DNA of 16,940 nucleotides from an uncultured Clostridium sp. (GCA_946491915.1 CAMLYR010000027.1:1-16940), one strand, 5' to 3'. Positions 8,201 through 14,461 are shown, counted from the first letter of the stretch. Translations and numbers: made by a program. Notes: generated by a model not told the origin, from the letters alone.

Positions 8201-8802
8201 ACGAGTGGTATGTCTAATTTTCTTGCTAGTTTTACTAATTTTTGATTAGCCAATACTTGTTCTTTAATTCCATTATTTTGGATTTCTATATAATAATCTT
8301 CTCCAAAGACTCTTTTATGCCATAAAGCAACTTCTTCTGCTTTTTCTTCTTGTCCATTTAATAAGGCTTGATTGACAGCTCCTGCTAAACAAGCACTTAA
8401 ACAAATTAAGCCTTCATGATATTTTTCTAACACCTCTAAATCAATACGTGGTTTATAATAATAGCCATCTACAAATCCAATAGAAACCAATTTACTTAAA
8501 TTTTTGTATCCTTGATTATCTTTTGCTAATAAAATCAAATGATAATAATGGTTATCAATATTTGGCTCTTTATCAAATCTGCTTCTAGGTGCTACATACA
8601 CTTCACAACCAATAATTGGTTTTATCCCTTCTTTTTTACATGCTTTATAAAAGTCAATGGCACCATACATAACACCATGGTCTGTGATTGCCATTGCCTT
8701 CATTCCTAATTCTTTCGCTCTTACTGGTAGGTCTTTTATTCTATTTGCTCCATCTAATAAACTGAATTCACTATGTATATGTAAATGCACAAAATCTGAC
8801 AT
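5299..8802 (-). CDS. dnaE: DNA polymerase III alpha subunit, DnaE type
   Basis: This is a replicative C-family DNA polymerase of 1167 residues. The start at 8802 is chosen because GAGG lies just upstream and the longer frame (to 8859) overlaps the -10 box. The N-terminal PHP domain opens with HLHIHSEFSLLDG (6-18) and has ITDHGVMYGA (39-48). The palm carries GPGRGSGAGS (356-365) and PDFDVDF (397-403), with catalytic Asp400 and Asp402. The finger and helix-hairpin-helix regions follow. An OB fold is visible near residues 990-1070 (VKYAGIITSIKKKYTKNNK, then IEDLYGQAEIIVFE). There is no N-terminal exonuclease insert, so it is DnaE and not PolC. In Firmicutes that also carry PolC, DnaE extends primers at the fork. 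Its mRNA appears monocistronic. Confidence 0.97.
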   Translation of the reverse strand: MSDFVHLHIHSEFSLLDGANRIKDLPVRAKELGMKAMAITDHGVMYGAIDFYKACKKEGIKPIIGCEVYVAPRSRFDKEPNIDNHYYHLILLAKDNQGYKNLSKLVSIGFVDGYYYKPRIDLEVLEKYHEGLICLSACLAGAVNQALLNGQEEKAEEVALWHKRVFGEDYYIEIQNNGIKEQVLANQKLVKLARKLDIPLVATNDAHYLKREDAYNHEVLLCIQTGKRMSDPDRMRFDTDELYVKSPEEMSEYFSAFPDAIENTVKIADKCNVEFEFGHTILPNYDVPPEYPTHFDFFKKLCDDGIKKRYGENPSKEILDRAEYEIGVIKKMGYVDYFLIVWDFIHYAKTHDIAVGPGRGSGAGSIIAYAIEITDIDPMKYDLLFERFLNPERISMPDFDVDFSDTHRQDVIDYVSRKYGHDHVSQIITFGTMSARMVIRDVARVLDVPYAEADTLAKMIPNELHITIKKALEQNIELRQKYENDPQVKNLLDIAMGLEGMPRQASTHACGVVITKDPVDTYVPLYVRDGQISTQYIMTTLEELGLLKMDFLGLRTLTVIQDTIEMVEKDRGIKVEFDKEMADPKVYKLWQEGKSCGIFQFESQGMTNFMKELKPDCLEDLIAGVSLYRPGPMDQIPRYIKGKQHPGHNEYTHPSLEPILNVTYGCMVYQEQVMQIVRNLAGYSLGRADLVRRAMGKKKLDVMAKEREVFINGQVDENGNVIVPGCVRNGIDAESANKIFDEMAEFAKYAFNKSHAACYAVVAYRTAYLKAYYPAEFMAATLNSYLGNLDKVPQYIDECKNLGIEILKPEINKSNTKFTVEDGKIRFGLGSIKNVGTVPVDNIVRERNEHGDFKGFTDFCERIADDAVNKKCIESLIKAGVFDNFEQTRSTLLASFENIVDTIQSSKKKGFSGQVSMFDLGSEEDKKEINEKKYVFEEHEEMSERDLLSSEKEMLGIYISGHPLEKLRGQIERQTNINTMQMKEIDEQNVSMQYDGGEMNLEKPKFSDGDHVKYAGIITSIKKKYTKNNKIMAFVTIEDLYGQAEIIVFENAYMKAGSSLTEENIVLVEGRLSIREDDATKIVANDIKDFGEQKHKVLVLNITNADEEEKKKLRGAIKYFNGDKNNMPVFVQVDNENKSCGQMYVTEDILDIFRWIIGNENVLVKEE

Positions 8803-8857
8803 ATTTTTTCCTCTTTTCGTATTTCTTTTTCTGTTAAAACTTCTTATTCTTTTTTGC

Positions 8858-8885
8858 ATTATATCATAATTTTTATAAATGTCTA
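8858..8885 (-). promoter_or_regulatory. Promoter of dnaE
   Basis: On the minus strand TAGACA (8880-8885), a 16-base spacer and a perfect TATAAT (8858-8863). It places the transcript start near 8850, about 50 bases before the ATG at 8802. Confidence 0.65.
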
Positions 8886-9107
8886 GATAATCTTTTGATG
8901 GATAATTTTTGGGTGGTAATTTTGAATACGAAGAAAAACACCTTTTCTTTACATCTCCTATAATAAATTTATCTTGTTAATAGAGAATAAGACATATAGT
9001 CATAAAATAGAATGTTCGTTCATTTATTAAAACAAAAAATATTTTGATTTTTAAAATATTAATTGATAAAGCATCTATGTATTAAAAGTATAAAGAACAT
9101 AGAAAAT
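8886..9107. other. AT-rich gap upstream of dnaE, no gene seen
   Basis: The gap between the dnaE start and the orphan gene at 9144 is 341 bases. Apart from the dnaE promoter at its left end and a weak terminator at its right end, I see only AT-rich sequence. Short pairings such as AATATTTT/AAAATATT near 9039-9061 are expected by chance at this composition. Confidence 0.6.
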
Positions 9108-9131
9108 GAGGATGAAGTAATCTCCATCCCC
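9108..9131 (-). terminator. Weak terminator after the 65-residue orphan gene
   Basis: A seven-base stem with one mismatch pairs GAGGATG (9108-9114) with CATCCCC (9125-9131). On the minus strand it is followed by CATTTTC. It lies 13 bases past the stop codon at 9144. The position is right but the stem and T-run are modest. Confidence 0.4.
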
Positions 9132-9143
9132 GTCTTTGAATCA

Positions 9144-9341
9144 TCAACAATCTGCATAAATCGCATAGTAGAACCAAAGATTCCTCCTCATTCTTTCGCC
9201 ATCTATGTAATCACCTGACACTATGATAGTGCCTCCACAATCATAGATCACATCCTGATCGTTTCTTTCTGCCTCCTCTAAAACAGTTCTCCGTTGCTTG
9301 GATGACAGTCTAGAATAACTTTTTTTGTACGTACTACTCAT
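9144..9341 (-). CDS. Unknown 65-residue protein
   Basis: I do not recognise this small protein. The start at 9341 is set by AAGGAGG nine bases upstream; the longer frame to 9383 begins inside a leader hairpin. The N-terminal half is basic and Ser/Arg-rich (KKSYSRLSSKQRR at about 6-18) and then helical (TVLEEAERNDQD). The C-terminal half is beta-like (DVIYDCGGTIIVSGDYIDGE) and ends in an aromatic stretch and a terminal Cys. There is no signal peptide. A TTGATA-17-TATAAA promoter and a hairpin precede it, so it is expressed as its own unit. Codons ending in G or C (ATC, AGG, GGC, GTG) are commoner than in adjacent genes, as in the orphan gene at 4633, which hints at a shared foreign origin. The basic half could contact nucleic acid, which is speculation. 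Confidence 0.65.
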   Translation of the reverse strand: MSSTYKKSYSRLSSKQRRTVLEEAERNDQDVIYDCGGTIIVSGDYIDGERMRRNLWFYYAIYADC

Positions 9342-9365
9342 TTCTTTGTGCCTCCTTGCACTGTA

Positions 9366-9388
9366 AAAGTATGGACTCACCATACTTT
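9366..9388 (-). promoter_or_regulatory. Leader hairpin before the 65-residue gene
   Basis: A perfect nine-bp stem (AAAGTATGG, 9366-9374, with 9380-9388) and a five-base loop lie in the predicted leader, about ten bases upstream of the AAGGAGG ribosome binding site. No T-run follows, so it is not a terminator. It may stabilise the mRNA or affect ribosome access. Confidence 0.6.
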
Positions 9389-9419
9389 CTCTTGAATCTG
9401 AATTTTCAGTTACACCTAA

Positions 9420-9448
9420 TTTATAACATGTTTTACATAAAATATCAA
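9420..9448 (-). promoter_or_regulatory. Promoter of the 65-residue gene
   Basis: On the minus strand TTGATA (9443-9448), a 17-base spacer and TATAAA (9420-9425). The leader would be about 70 bases long and contain the hairpin at 9366-9388. Confidence 0.6.
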
Positions 9449-9510
9449 TATAAAGTCGCAGTTTTTTTTAAAATTCTTCTATTTCTTCTTTTATCACACT
9501 TTAAATTTAA

Positions 9511-9558
9511 AAAATGTGAAACTTTTTTATTTTTTTATCACTTTTTGTTTCACATTTT
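9511..9558 (-). terminator. Probable terminator of the sortase operon
   Basis: A perfect 12-base pair AAAATGTGAAAC (minus strand; 9547-9558 with 9511-9522) encloses a 24-base A/T loop. On the minus strand the second arm runs into a T-run. It lies 38 bases past the sortase stop codon. The long loop is unusual for an intrinsic terminator. Confidence 0.5.
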
Positions 9559-9596
9559 GGTTTATTATACAGATTTTGACTACTTTATATTTAAAA

Positions 9597-10469
9597 TTAA
9601 TCTTGTCTCCTTCCTACAACTGCAAATCGCCCATCTTGTACATAATATGAACAAGTCGATAAGGTAATTAATTGGTCTCCATAGCTTGCTGTTGTATCGA
9701 TAGGATATAATGAAGCATTTTTAGCATTTTTCACAAATTGATTATATTCTTCTTCTAATTCACTATTAAGAAAAAAATAATATCGAAATACATTTTTCTC
9801 CGATTTACGATACACTCTTGATTTAAAAGCTGAAATAATCTCATATTTTGCATCTTCCTCTGCTGTTGTAAAACGAATAATTGGATGCTCTTGATAAAAA
9901 CTTTCTTTCTCATATTTTAATAATTCTTGAAACATCATTCCATTTCCTAAATTATGTCCATAAATTAACAAATTATTACTTGGTATATTCCAATTATAAT
10001 TCGCATCTAAAAAAATGGACCCATTTTTACTGTTTTCTTTTTTATAATTGTGTGTCATATAATAACGATTATCCGTTCCTTGTAATACTGGATAATTGAT
10101 ATTTGTATTTTCAATTTCTAACCAACCAATAATATCTGCATTTTGCCCCTGTAATTCTTTTACTTGCAGCATTCTCTCTGTTTCTTCATTTCGTTCATCT
10201 GTGTTTTCTGTTGTTATTGTTTCTCCTTTTTCTTCTGATTTTGACTCAACCTTCTCTTCCTCATCTACTAACATATTTTGTGATACTTCCTTAGCACTTT
10301 CCTTTTCATATATATCTATTGCACTTAATAATTTACTTTGTTCTTTTGCTTCTTGCCTCAATGAAAAAAAGTTTATGATATAAATGAGAGATAAAATTAT
10401 CAATATGCTGAAAAGTAAATAGATAATCACATGTATTCTTTTTCTTTTTGCTTTTGTTTTTTCTTCCAT
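9597..10469 (-). CDS. srtB: Class B sortase
   Basis: Sortases are membrane-anchored cysteine transpeptidases that cut a C-terminal sorting motif and attach the protein to peptidoglycan. This 290-residue protein has an N-terminal membrane helix (about 13-35), a charged linker (about 40-105) and the catalytic domain (about 110-290). IYGHNLGNGMMF (169-180) holds the catalytic His172, TLSTC (269-273) the catalytic Cys273, and GRFAVVGR (280-287) the catalytic Arg281. The YGHN-x-GNGxMF motif and the long insert before TLSTC place it in class B. AAGGAG precedes the ATG. It lies 51 bases after the gene for a TPKTG-bearing surface protein, which is its probable substrate. Clostridioides difficile SrtB is known to recognise (S/P)PxTG motifs, which fits. 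Confidence 0.95.
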   Translation of the reverse strand: MEEKTKAKRKRIHVIIYLLFSILIILSLIYIINFFSLRQEAKEQSKLLSAIDIYEKESAKEVSQNMLVDEEEKVESKSEEKGETITTENTDERNEETERMLQVKELQGQNADIIGWLEIENTNINYPVLQGTDNRYYMTHNYKKENSKNGSIFLDANYNWNIPSNNLLIYGHNLGNGMMFQELLKYEKESFYQEHPIIRFTTAEEDAKYEIISAFKSRVYRKSEKNVFRYYFFLNSELEEEYNQFVKNAKNASLYPIDTTASYGDQLITLSTCSYYVQDGRFAVVGRRQD

Positions 10470-10502
10470 AGTAACTCCTTACACTTAGTATATGGATAAA
10501 AT

Positions 10503-10528
10503 AAGGATAGACGCTTTTGCCTATCCTT
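10503..10528 (-). terminator. Intercistronic hairpin between surface protein and sortase
   Basis: A perfect eight-bp stem (AAGGATAG, 10503-10510, with 10521-10528) encloses a ten-base loop. Its first arm overlaps the TAG stop of the surface-protein gene. On the minus strand it is followed by ATTTTATCC, a weak T-run. It may be a leaky terminator or processing site giving less sortase than substrate. Confidence 0.5.
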
Positions 10529-11639
10529 TGATATTTTTCTTTTTCATAGAAATCATGACAGTTGATGAGAATATAATCACTAATATAGCTAATCCTAAAT
10601 AATTTTCGACACCTGTTTTTGGTGTTTCATCTTTTTCTTCAATTTCTGGTTCGGTTTCTGGTACAGTTGCCTCTACTGTAGAAATTTTTGCATAAATCGT
10701 TGTATCTGCATTTAATGGGTCGTTGAAATTAAATTCTGTTGTATAATCAGCACTTGTGTAGAATCCATCAATTTGTTCATTATCTTCTAATACTATATGT
10801 GATTTTACTAAATCAGCAGTAATCATAGTTCCTTCATTTGCAGTAAATTTGATTTCTTGTTCATTAACTATAACAGTTACAATTACCTTTTTATCACCAG
10901 CATTTCCTGTTACCTTATCTGGTACAGCTGTTTCAGCAATAACATTATTATATTCATCTGTTAATACAACTTTGTCATCTGTTAAAACGATTTTATTTGT
11001 TGTATCTGCTGTATTGTTAATTGTAAATTCTGTTAAACTATCATTTTCAGCAACTCTTACAACATTTTCTGTTGAATCTGATGTTAAAGTACCATTCATT
11101 GTTAATGTTGGATTATTGGTTGCAGCTGCTCCTTTTGCAATTTCAATACCATTATTTGCTCCTGTTCCATTATATCCTAAATGTAAATCTATAACTTCAA
11201 CATTACCACCATTGGCAAGAACACCACCATATTTGAATCCTGTTATAGAAACATTGTTTAATATGACAGTTGCTCCATCATAAGATTGTACACCATATTT
11301 AGGTCCATTTTGTAAATTAATATTTTTTAATGTTAATTTACCAGCAGAAAATTGTGCTGTAAACATCGTTTGGTTTCCTGATGTTGATGTCCAATCACTA
11401 GAACCTGTAATTGTATATCCATTACCATCAATTGTAATTTGTTTTTGTATAACAATTGGTGCTGTTACAGTTATATTATTTTGTAAAGTAATGGTTTCTC
11501 CATCGCCAACACTAGAAATAGCACTAAGTAAAGAACTTTCGTCTGTAACTGGTGTTGCAGCTTTCGTAAAATTAGGAATAAAGAAACTAATCGCAAAAAT
11601 TGCTATAAAAAATATAATGAATTTTATTGTTTTATTCAT
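10521..11639 (-). CDS. Cell-wall-anchored beta-helix surface protein (TPKTG)
   Basis: This 372-residue secreted protein has a signal peptide (about 1-27, cut near TKA-A), then a right-handed parallel beta-helix of the pectate-lyase-like fold (about 35-210), seen as repeating short strands with Asn/Gly turns (ITIDGNGYTITGS, LTLKNINLQNG, VILNNVSITGF). A repeat-like module follows (about 250-320: VIVNEQEIKFTANEG to LNADTTIYAKI), resembling the Listeria-Bacteroides/Flg_new InlB B-type repeat. An acidic Glu/Pro/Thr stretch leads to the sorting signal TPKTG (339-343), a hydrophobic helix (346-365) and the tail KKKNIKG. GGAGGTG precedes the ATG. No catalytic residues of pectate lyase are evident, so the role is more likely adhesion or scaffolding. 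It is probably anchored by the adjacent class B sortase. Confidence 0.9.
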   Translation of the reverse strand: MNKTIKFIIFFIAIFAISFFIPNFTKAATPVTDESSLLSAISSVGDGETITLQNNITVTAPIVIQKQITIDGNGYTITGSSDWTSTSGNQTMFTAQFSAGKLTLKNINLQNGPKYGVQSYDGATVILNNVSITGFKYGGVLANGGNVEVIDLHLGYNGTGANNGIEIAKGAAATNNPTLTMNGTLTSDSTENVVRVAENDSLTEFTINNTADTTNKIVLTDDKVVLTDEYNNVIAETAVPDKVTGNAGDKKVIVTVIVNEQEIKFTANEGTMITADLVKSHIVLEDNEQIDGFYTSADYTTEFNFNDPLNADTTIYAKISTVEATVPETEPEIEEKDETPKTGVENYLGLAILVIIFSSTVMISMKKKNIKG

Positions 11640-11722
11640 TTTTTCACCTCCACTAAATGTATTTTTACCTTTTTTTCTTTTAATTATTTACAAATTTTTT
11701 AATTAAATTTTTCCAAATAAAC

Positions 11723-11763
11723 AAAAAAATAAGGTAAGAAAACATTGTTATGTTTCTCACCTT
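11723..11763 (-). terminator. Intrinsic terminator of hsp20
   Basis: On the minus strand a stem of about 14 bp with one bulge or mismatch (AAGGTGAGAAACAT, 11763-11750, with 11745-11731) has a four-base loop and is followed by ATTTTTTT (11730-11723). It lies 30 bases past the hsp20 stop. Confidence 0.85.
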
Positions 11764-11793
11764 TACGTTAAACATTTTTTTATTTTATATGAT

Positions 11794-12213
11794 TTATTCA
11801 ATTGGAATATATTTCTTTTCTGGTAATTCTTTTTTATCATCTTTTTTAGGTACTTCAATGGTTAATGTTCCGTTTTTGAATTTTGCTTTAATTTCATCTT
11901 CACTTACATTTTCTCCTACATAGAAGCTTCTTGAACATTCACCTACATATCTTTCTTTACGTACATATTTTCCTTTTTCTTTTTCGTCATCTACTTCTTT
12001 ATTAACAGTTGCATGTACTGTTAAATATCCATCTGATATTTCCATTTTGATATCTTCTTTTTCATATCCAGGTAAATCAATATCAATTATATATTTGTCT
12101 TTCTTTTCCTTAATATCTGTTTTCATTACCTTACTTTCTGATCCCTCAAAAAATGGATCTCTAAACATTTCATCAAATAAATCAAAATGATTTCTTCTTG
12201 GTATCATCATCAT
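11794..12213 (-). CDS. hsp20: Small heat shock protein, Hsp20/alpha-crystallin family
   Basis: This is an ATP-independent chaperone that holds unfolding proteins during heat or redox stress. The start at 12213 (139 residues) is chosen because AAGGAG lies nine bases upstream; the longer frame to 12231 begins on an ATG that overlaps this site, and three ATGs in a row follow. The N-terminus NHFDLFDEMFRDPFF is the usual family arm. The alpha-crystallin domain spans about 35-125, with DIDLPGYEKEDIKMEISDGYL in its first half and ERYVGECSRSFYV and FKNGTLTIEVPK near its end. The C-terminal YIPIE carries the I-x-I oligomerisation motif. A CIRCE-like operator overlaps its promoter, indicating HrcA repression. 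Confidence 0.95.
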   Translation of the reverse strand: MMMIPRRNHFDLFDEMFRDPFFEGSESKVMKTDIKEKKDKYIIDIDLPGYEKEDIKMEISDGYLTVHATVNKEVDDEKEKGKYVRKERYVGECSRSFYVGENVSEDEIKAKFKNGTLTIEVPKKDDKKELPEKKYIPIE

Positions 12214-12312
12214 AATAATCAACTCCTTCATTAATTATACATTTATGTGTTGACACCTTTTTTCGGTAGCACATATTTAGATTAAAAGTACTTTTATCTT
12301 TTTTCATTTATT

Positions 12313-12340
12313 ATTATATACCTATTTTTAGCAAAGTCAA
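12313..12340 (-). promoter_or_regulatory. Promoter of hsp20
   Basis: On the minus strand TTGACT (12335-12340), a 16-base spacer and a perfect TATAAT (12313-12318). The transcript would start about 95 bases before the ATG. Confidence 0.7.
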
Positions 12341-12354
12341 TAGTAGAGTGCTAA
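12328..12354. promoter_or_regulatory. CIRCE-like HrcA operator over the hsp20 promoter
   Basis: The sequence reads TTAGCAAAG, nine bases, GAGTGCTAA. The known CIRCE operator bound by HrcA is TTAGCACTC-N9-GAGTGCTAA, so one half is perfect and the other matches six of nine, with the exact nine-base spacing. It overlaps the -35 box, the right place for repression. Confidence 0.75.
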
Positions 12355-12513
12355 AATTCACAAAAGTTTCACATTTCTCTTAAAACCTGCTAATTTCTCG
12401 TCTATTCTCTTATTCTTTATATAAAAAATTTGACTTTTCTCTTAATCCTATTTAGAATTATTCTCATTTTTTAAAATTTTTATTCAATTTTTTTCTATTG
12501 TTTATTGTTCAGT
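12355..12513. other. Gap between hsp20 promoter and ogt, no gene seen
   Basis: The gap between hsp20 and ogt is 313 bases. It holds the hsp20 leader, promoter and operator. The remainder is AT-rich, with no ORF, repeat or convincing terminator for ogt. An AT-only palindrome at 12514-12537 overlaps the ogt stop but has no T-run after it. Confidence 0.6.
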
Positions 12514-12526
12514 CTAAAATATATTT

Positions 12527-13054
12527 TTATATTTTAGGAACAAAAAATTTTTCCATATTCACATTTTCAATTTCTAATAATTTTATCTTTTTATCAATTC
12601 CTCCTGCATAGCCAGTTAAACTTCCATTTTTTCCAACCACTCTATGGCAAGGAATAATAATAGAAATCGGATTATGTCCAACTGCATTTCCTACTGCTTG
12701 TGCAGACATGGATGGCTTATTTGATTTTTTTGCCACTTTTTTTGCTAAATCTCCATAAGTTATAGTTTCTCCATATGGAATTTTACATAAAAATTTCCAC
12801 ACACATTGTCTAAACATGTTTCCTTCTGGCATTAATGATAATTCAGATATTTCAGGTTTTTCTTGTTTAAAATATCTATCTAACCAATTTTTAGTTTTGT
12901 CAAATATTTGTAAATTATCTTTTACAATACTTTCTTTTTCTATTTTATCTAAATAATATTTTTGTCCTTCTATACATAATCCAATGATATTTTCTCCATC
13001 ACTTGCTATAAATAACTTCCCCACCGGTGACTCATAATATGTTTTATATACCAT
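12527..13054 (-). CDS. ogt: Methylated-DNA--protein-cysteine methyltransferase
   Basis: This suicide repair protein transfers methyl groups from O6-methylguanine in DNA to its own cysteine. The 175-residue length fits the Ogt/MGMT family. The N-terminal ribonuclease-H-like domain covers about 1-75. The C-terminal DNA-binding and catalytic domain covers about 78-165. It has FRQCVWKFLCKIPYGET (81-97), the helix-turn-helix region with TYGDLAKKVAKK, the arginine-finger-equivalent segment AQAVGNAVGHNP (118-129), and the active site IIPCHRVVGKNG (133-144) with acceptor Cys136. LTGYAGG follows as usual. The ATG is preceded by AAAGGAAAG. It appears monocistronic. Confidence 0.95.
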   Translation of the reverse strand: MVYKTYYESPVGKLFIASDGENIIGLCIEGQKYYLDKIEKESIVKDNLQIFDKTKNWLDRYFKQEKPEISELSLMPEGNMFRQCVWKFLCKIPYGETITYGDLAKKVAKKSNKPSMSAQAVGNAVGHNPISIIIPCHRVVGKNGSLTGYAGGIDKKIKLLEIENVNMEKFFVPKI

Positions 13055-13132
13055 GTTTCTTTCCTTTCACTTGATTTTAATACTAAAATTTATTGTACTA
13101 AGATTCTAACTATATTTATTAAAAATTTAATT

Positions 13133-13163
13133 ATTATATACAAAAAAATTCCTATGAAGTCAA
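13133..13163 (-). promoter_or_regulatory. Candidate promoter of ogt
   Basis: On the minus strand TTGACT (13158-13163) is followed by TATATAAT. The -10 can be read as TATATA with a 17-base spacer or TATAAT (13133-13138) with 19. It lies about 80 bases upstream of the ogt ATG. Confidence 0.55.
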
Positions 13164-13252
13164 GATTATTTTAAACCTAACAATAAAAACTTAGTAAAAT
13201 TTTTGTGTATCCTTAAGCATTCCTACATAAAAAATCATTCTTTCTATACCAC

Positions 13253-13282
13253 AAAAAAAGACAAGAACTATTCATTCTTGCC
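13253..13282 (-). terminator. Intrinsic terminator of the perR-rbr operon
   Basis: On the minus strand GGCAAGAA (13282-13275) pairs with TTCTTGTC (13267-13260), with one G-U pair and a seven-base loop. Seven T residues follow (13259-13253). It starts 11 bases past the rbr stop codon. Confidence 0.85.
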
Positions 13283-13292
13283 TTTGTATATA

Positions 13293-13841
13293 TTAATAAT
13301 TTTCAGCTTTGATTTCGAAATATGCTTTTGGATGACTACATACTGGACAAATTTCTGGAGCTGATTTTCCAATAACAATATGTCCACAATTTCTACATTT
13401 CCAAATTCTATCTCCATCACGGCTAAATACTAATCCACCTTCAACATTTTCGATTAATTTTTTGTATCTAGCTTCATGTTCTTTTTCAATTTTTCCTACT
13501 TCTTCAAACAAGTATGCAATATGGTTAAATCCTTCTTCTTTAGCTTCTTTAGCCATTCTGTCATACATATCTGTCCATTCATAGTTTTCTCCTTCAGCTG
13601 CTGCTTTTAAGTTTTCTACTGTAGATTTGATATCCCCACCTTGTAATAATTTGAACCACATTTTTGCATGTTCTTTTTCGTTTGCTGCTGTTTCTTCGAA
13701 TATAGCTGCAATTTGCTCATATCCTTCTTTTCTAGCTTTAGATGCAAAATATGTATATTTATTTCTAGCTTGTGATTCTCCTGCAAAAGCCTCCATTAAA
13801 TTTTTCTCTGTTTTTGTACCTGCTAAATTAATTTCTTCCAT
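13293..13841 (-). CDS. rbr: Rubrerythrin
   Basis: Rubrerythrin is a cytosolic di-iron peroxidase that reduces hydrogen peroxide in anaerobes, fed by rubredoxin or NADH systems. The 182 residues form a ferritin-like four-helix domain (about 1-140) and a C-terminal rubredoxin-type domain (about 145-182). Iron ligands are visible as Glu22 in AFAGESQA, the FEET segment (48-51), ExxH at 55-58, and FEEV and EKEH near 112-122. WKCRNCGH (147-154) and EICPVCSH (163-170) supply the four Cys of the FeS4 centre. GGGAGG precedes the ATG. Its start lies 12 bases after the perR stop, with no promoter between, so the two form an operon. Confidence 0.97.
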   Translation of the reverse strand: MEEINLAGTKTEKNLMEAFAGESQARNKYTYFASKARKEGYEQIAAIFEETAANEKEHAKMWFKLLQGGDIKSTVENLKAAAEGENYEWTDMYDRMAKEAKEEGFNHIAYLFEEVGKIEKEHEARYKKLIENVEGGLVFSRDGDRIWKCRNCGHIVIGKSAPEICPVCSHPKAYFEIKAENY

Positions 13842-13853
13842 TCTAATTCCTCC

Positions 13854-14246
13854 CTATTTTTTATTATTTGATTTACAATCTTCACATATTCCATAAATTG
13901 TAATACTATTTATATCCATATTGTTTCCTATTTGTTTTAATAACTCTTTTGAAATATCATCTTTATTAAAATCATAATAGAAATCAAATATGTTCCCACA
14001 TTTCTCACAAATTGCATGAGAATGTTCTTTATATAAATAGTCATACCTGTCTGGTCCTACTGTCATATTTATTTTTTTGATTTCTCCTAATTCTACTAAA
14101 ATGTTAATGTTCCTATATACTGTACTTTTACTTATCTGAGGTTCTTTTTCTAACACTAAATGATAAATTTCCTCAGCTGTTGGATGTACTAGGTTTTCTT
14201 TCATAACATCTAGTATGGCTTCTCTTTGTTTGGAATAGTTGTTCAT
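13854..14246 (-). CDS. perR: Peroxide-responsive repressor PerR (Fur family)
   Basis: PerR is a metal-dependent DNA-binding repressor; peroxide oxidises its iron-site histidines and releases it from DNA. The start at 14246 (130 residues) has AAGGAG six bases upstream, and the longer frame to 14318 would cover the promoter and operator. The winged-helix part includes HPTAEEIY (21-28) and SKSTVYRNINIL (39-50). The regulatory-site ligands His21, Asp69, His75, His77 and Asp88 match Bacillus subtilis PerR His37, Asp85, His91, His93 and Asp104 with a constant offset of 16, which argues for PerR over Fur or Zur. The structural zinc is held by CEKC (80-83) and CEDC (121-124). It heads an operon with rubrerythrin. 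It is probably autoregulated through the palindrome in its leader. Confidence 0.93.
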   Translation of the reverse strand: MNNYSKQREAILDVMKENLVHPTAEEIYHLVLEKEPQISKSTVYRNINILVELGEIKKINMTVGPDRYDYLYKEHSHAICEKCGNIFDFYYDFNKDDISKELLKQIGNNMDINSITIYGICEDCKSNNKK

Positions 14247-14259
14247 AAATCTCTCCTTA

Positions 14260-14282
14260 AAATTAGGAATAATTCCTAATTT
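14260..14282. promoter_or_regulatory. 23-bp perfect palindrome, probable PerR operator
   Basis: An 11-base arm AAATTAGGAAT (14260-14270), one centre base and its exact complement (14272-14282). It starts at the predicted transcription start of perR-rbr. Its core AAT-N-ATT is the Fur-family 7-1-7 core, but the flanks read TAGG where the B. subtilis PerR box has TTAT. Only one copy is in the window. Confidence 0.75.
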
Positions 14283-14289
14283 CGGTTTT

Positions 14290-14318
14290 ATCATATATCT
14301 TTTTTTTGTGTTTGTCAA
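14290..14318 (-). promoter_or_regulatory. Promoter of the perR-rbr operon
   Basis: On the minus strand a perfect TTGACA (14313-14318), a 17-base spacer and TATGAT (14290-14295). The palindrome begins seven bases beyond the -10. Confidence 0.8.
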
Positions 14319-14360
14319 GAAGATTTTGTAAAGATTTTATGAACATTTTTAAATTTTTTA

Positions 14361-14402
14361 TTACAATTCCGTTTTACATAGATATGTAAGGCTGAACTGT
14401 AA
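14361..14402. repeat. Nested imperfect palindrome between perR and xpt promoters
   Basis: TTACA (14361-14365) faces TGTAA (14398-14402). Inside, TTACAT (14374-14379) faces ATGTAA (14384-14389) around a four-base loop, with eight-base spacers on both sides. The 42-base symmetry lies between two divergent promoters. It may be an operator. No ligand or protein can be assigned. Confidence 0.4.
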
Positions 14403-14461
14403 TAATTGTTTACATATATTACTTTTTTCTGCATTATATATTTTGACTTTTTCTACAAATC

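Noticed and set aside
10849..11283. Long plus-strand ORF inside the surface-protein gene
   Set aside because: It is the antisense of a clear secreted beta-helix protein, hydrophobic and low in complexity, without its own start signals.
12514..12537. Terminator of ogt
   Set aside because: The palindrome CTAAAATATA/TATATTTTAG is all A/T apart from its ends, overlaps the stop codon and has no T-run after it on the minus strand.
14443..14448. TTGACT as the -35 of xpt
   Set aside because: It lies 37 bases from the TATAAT; TTGCCA at 14462 has proper spacing.
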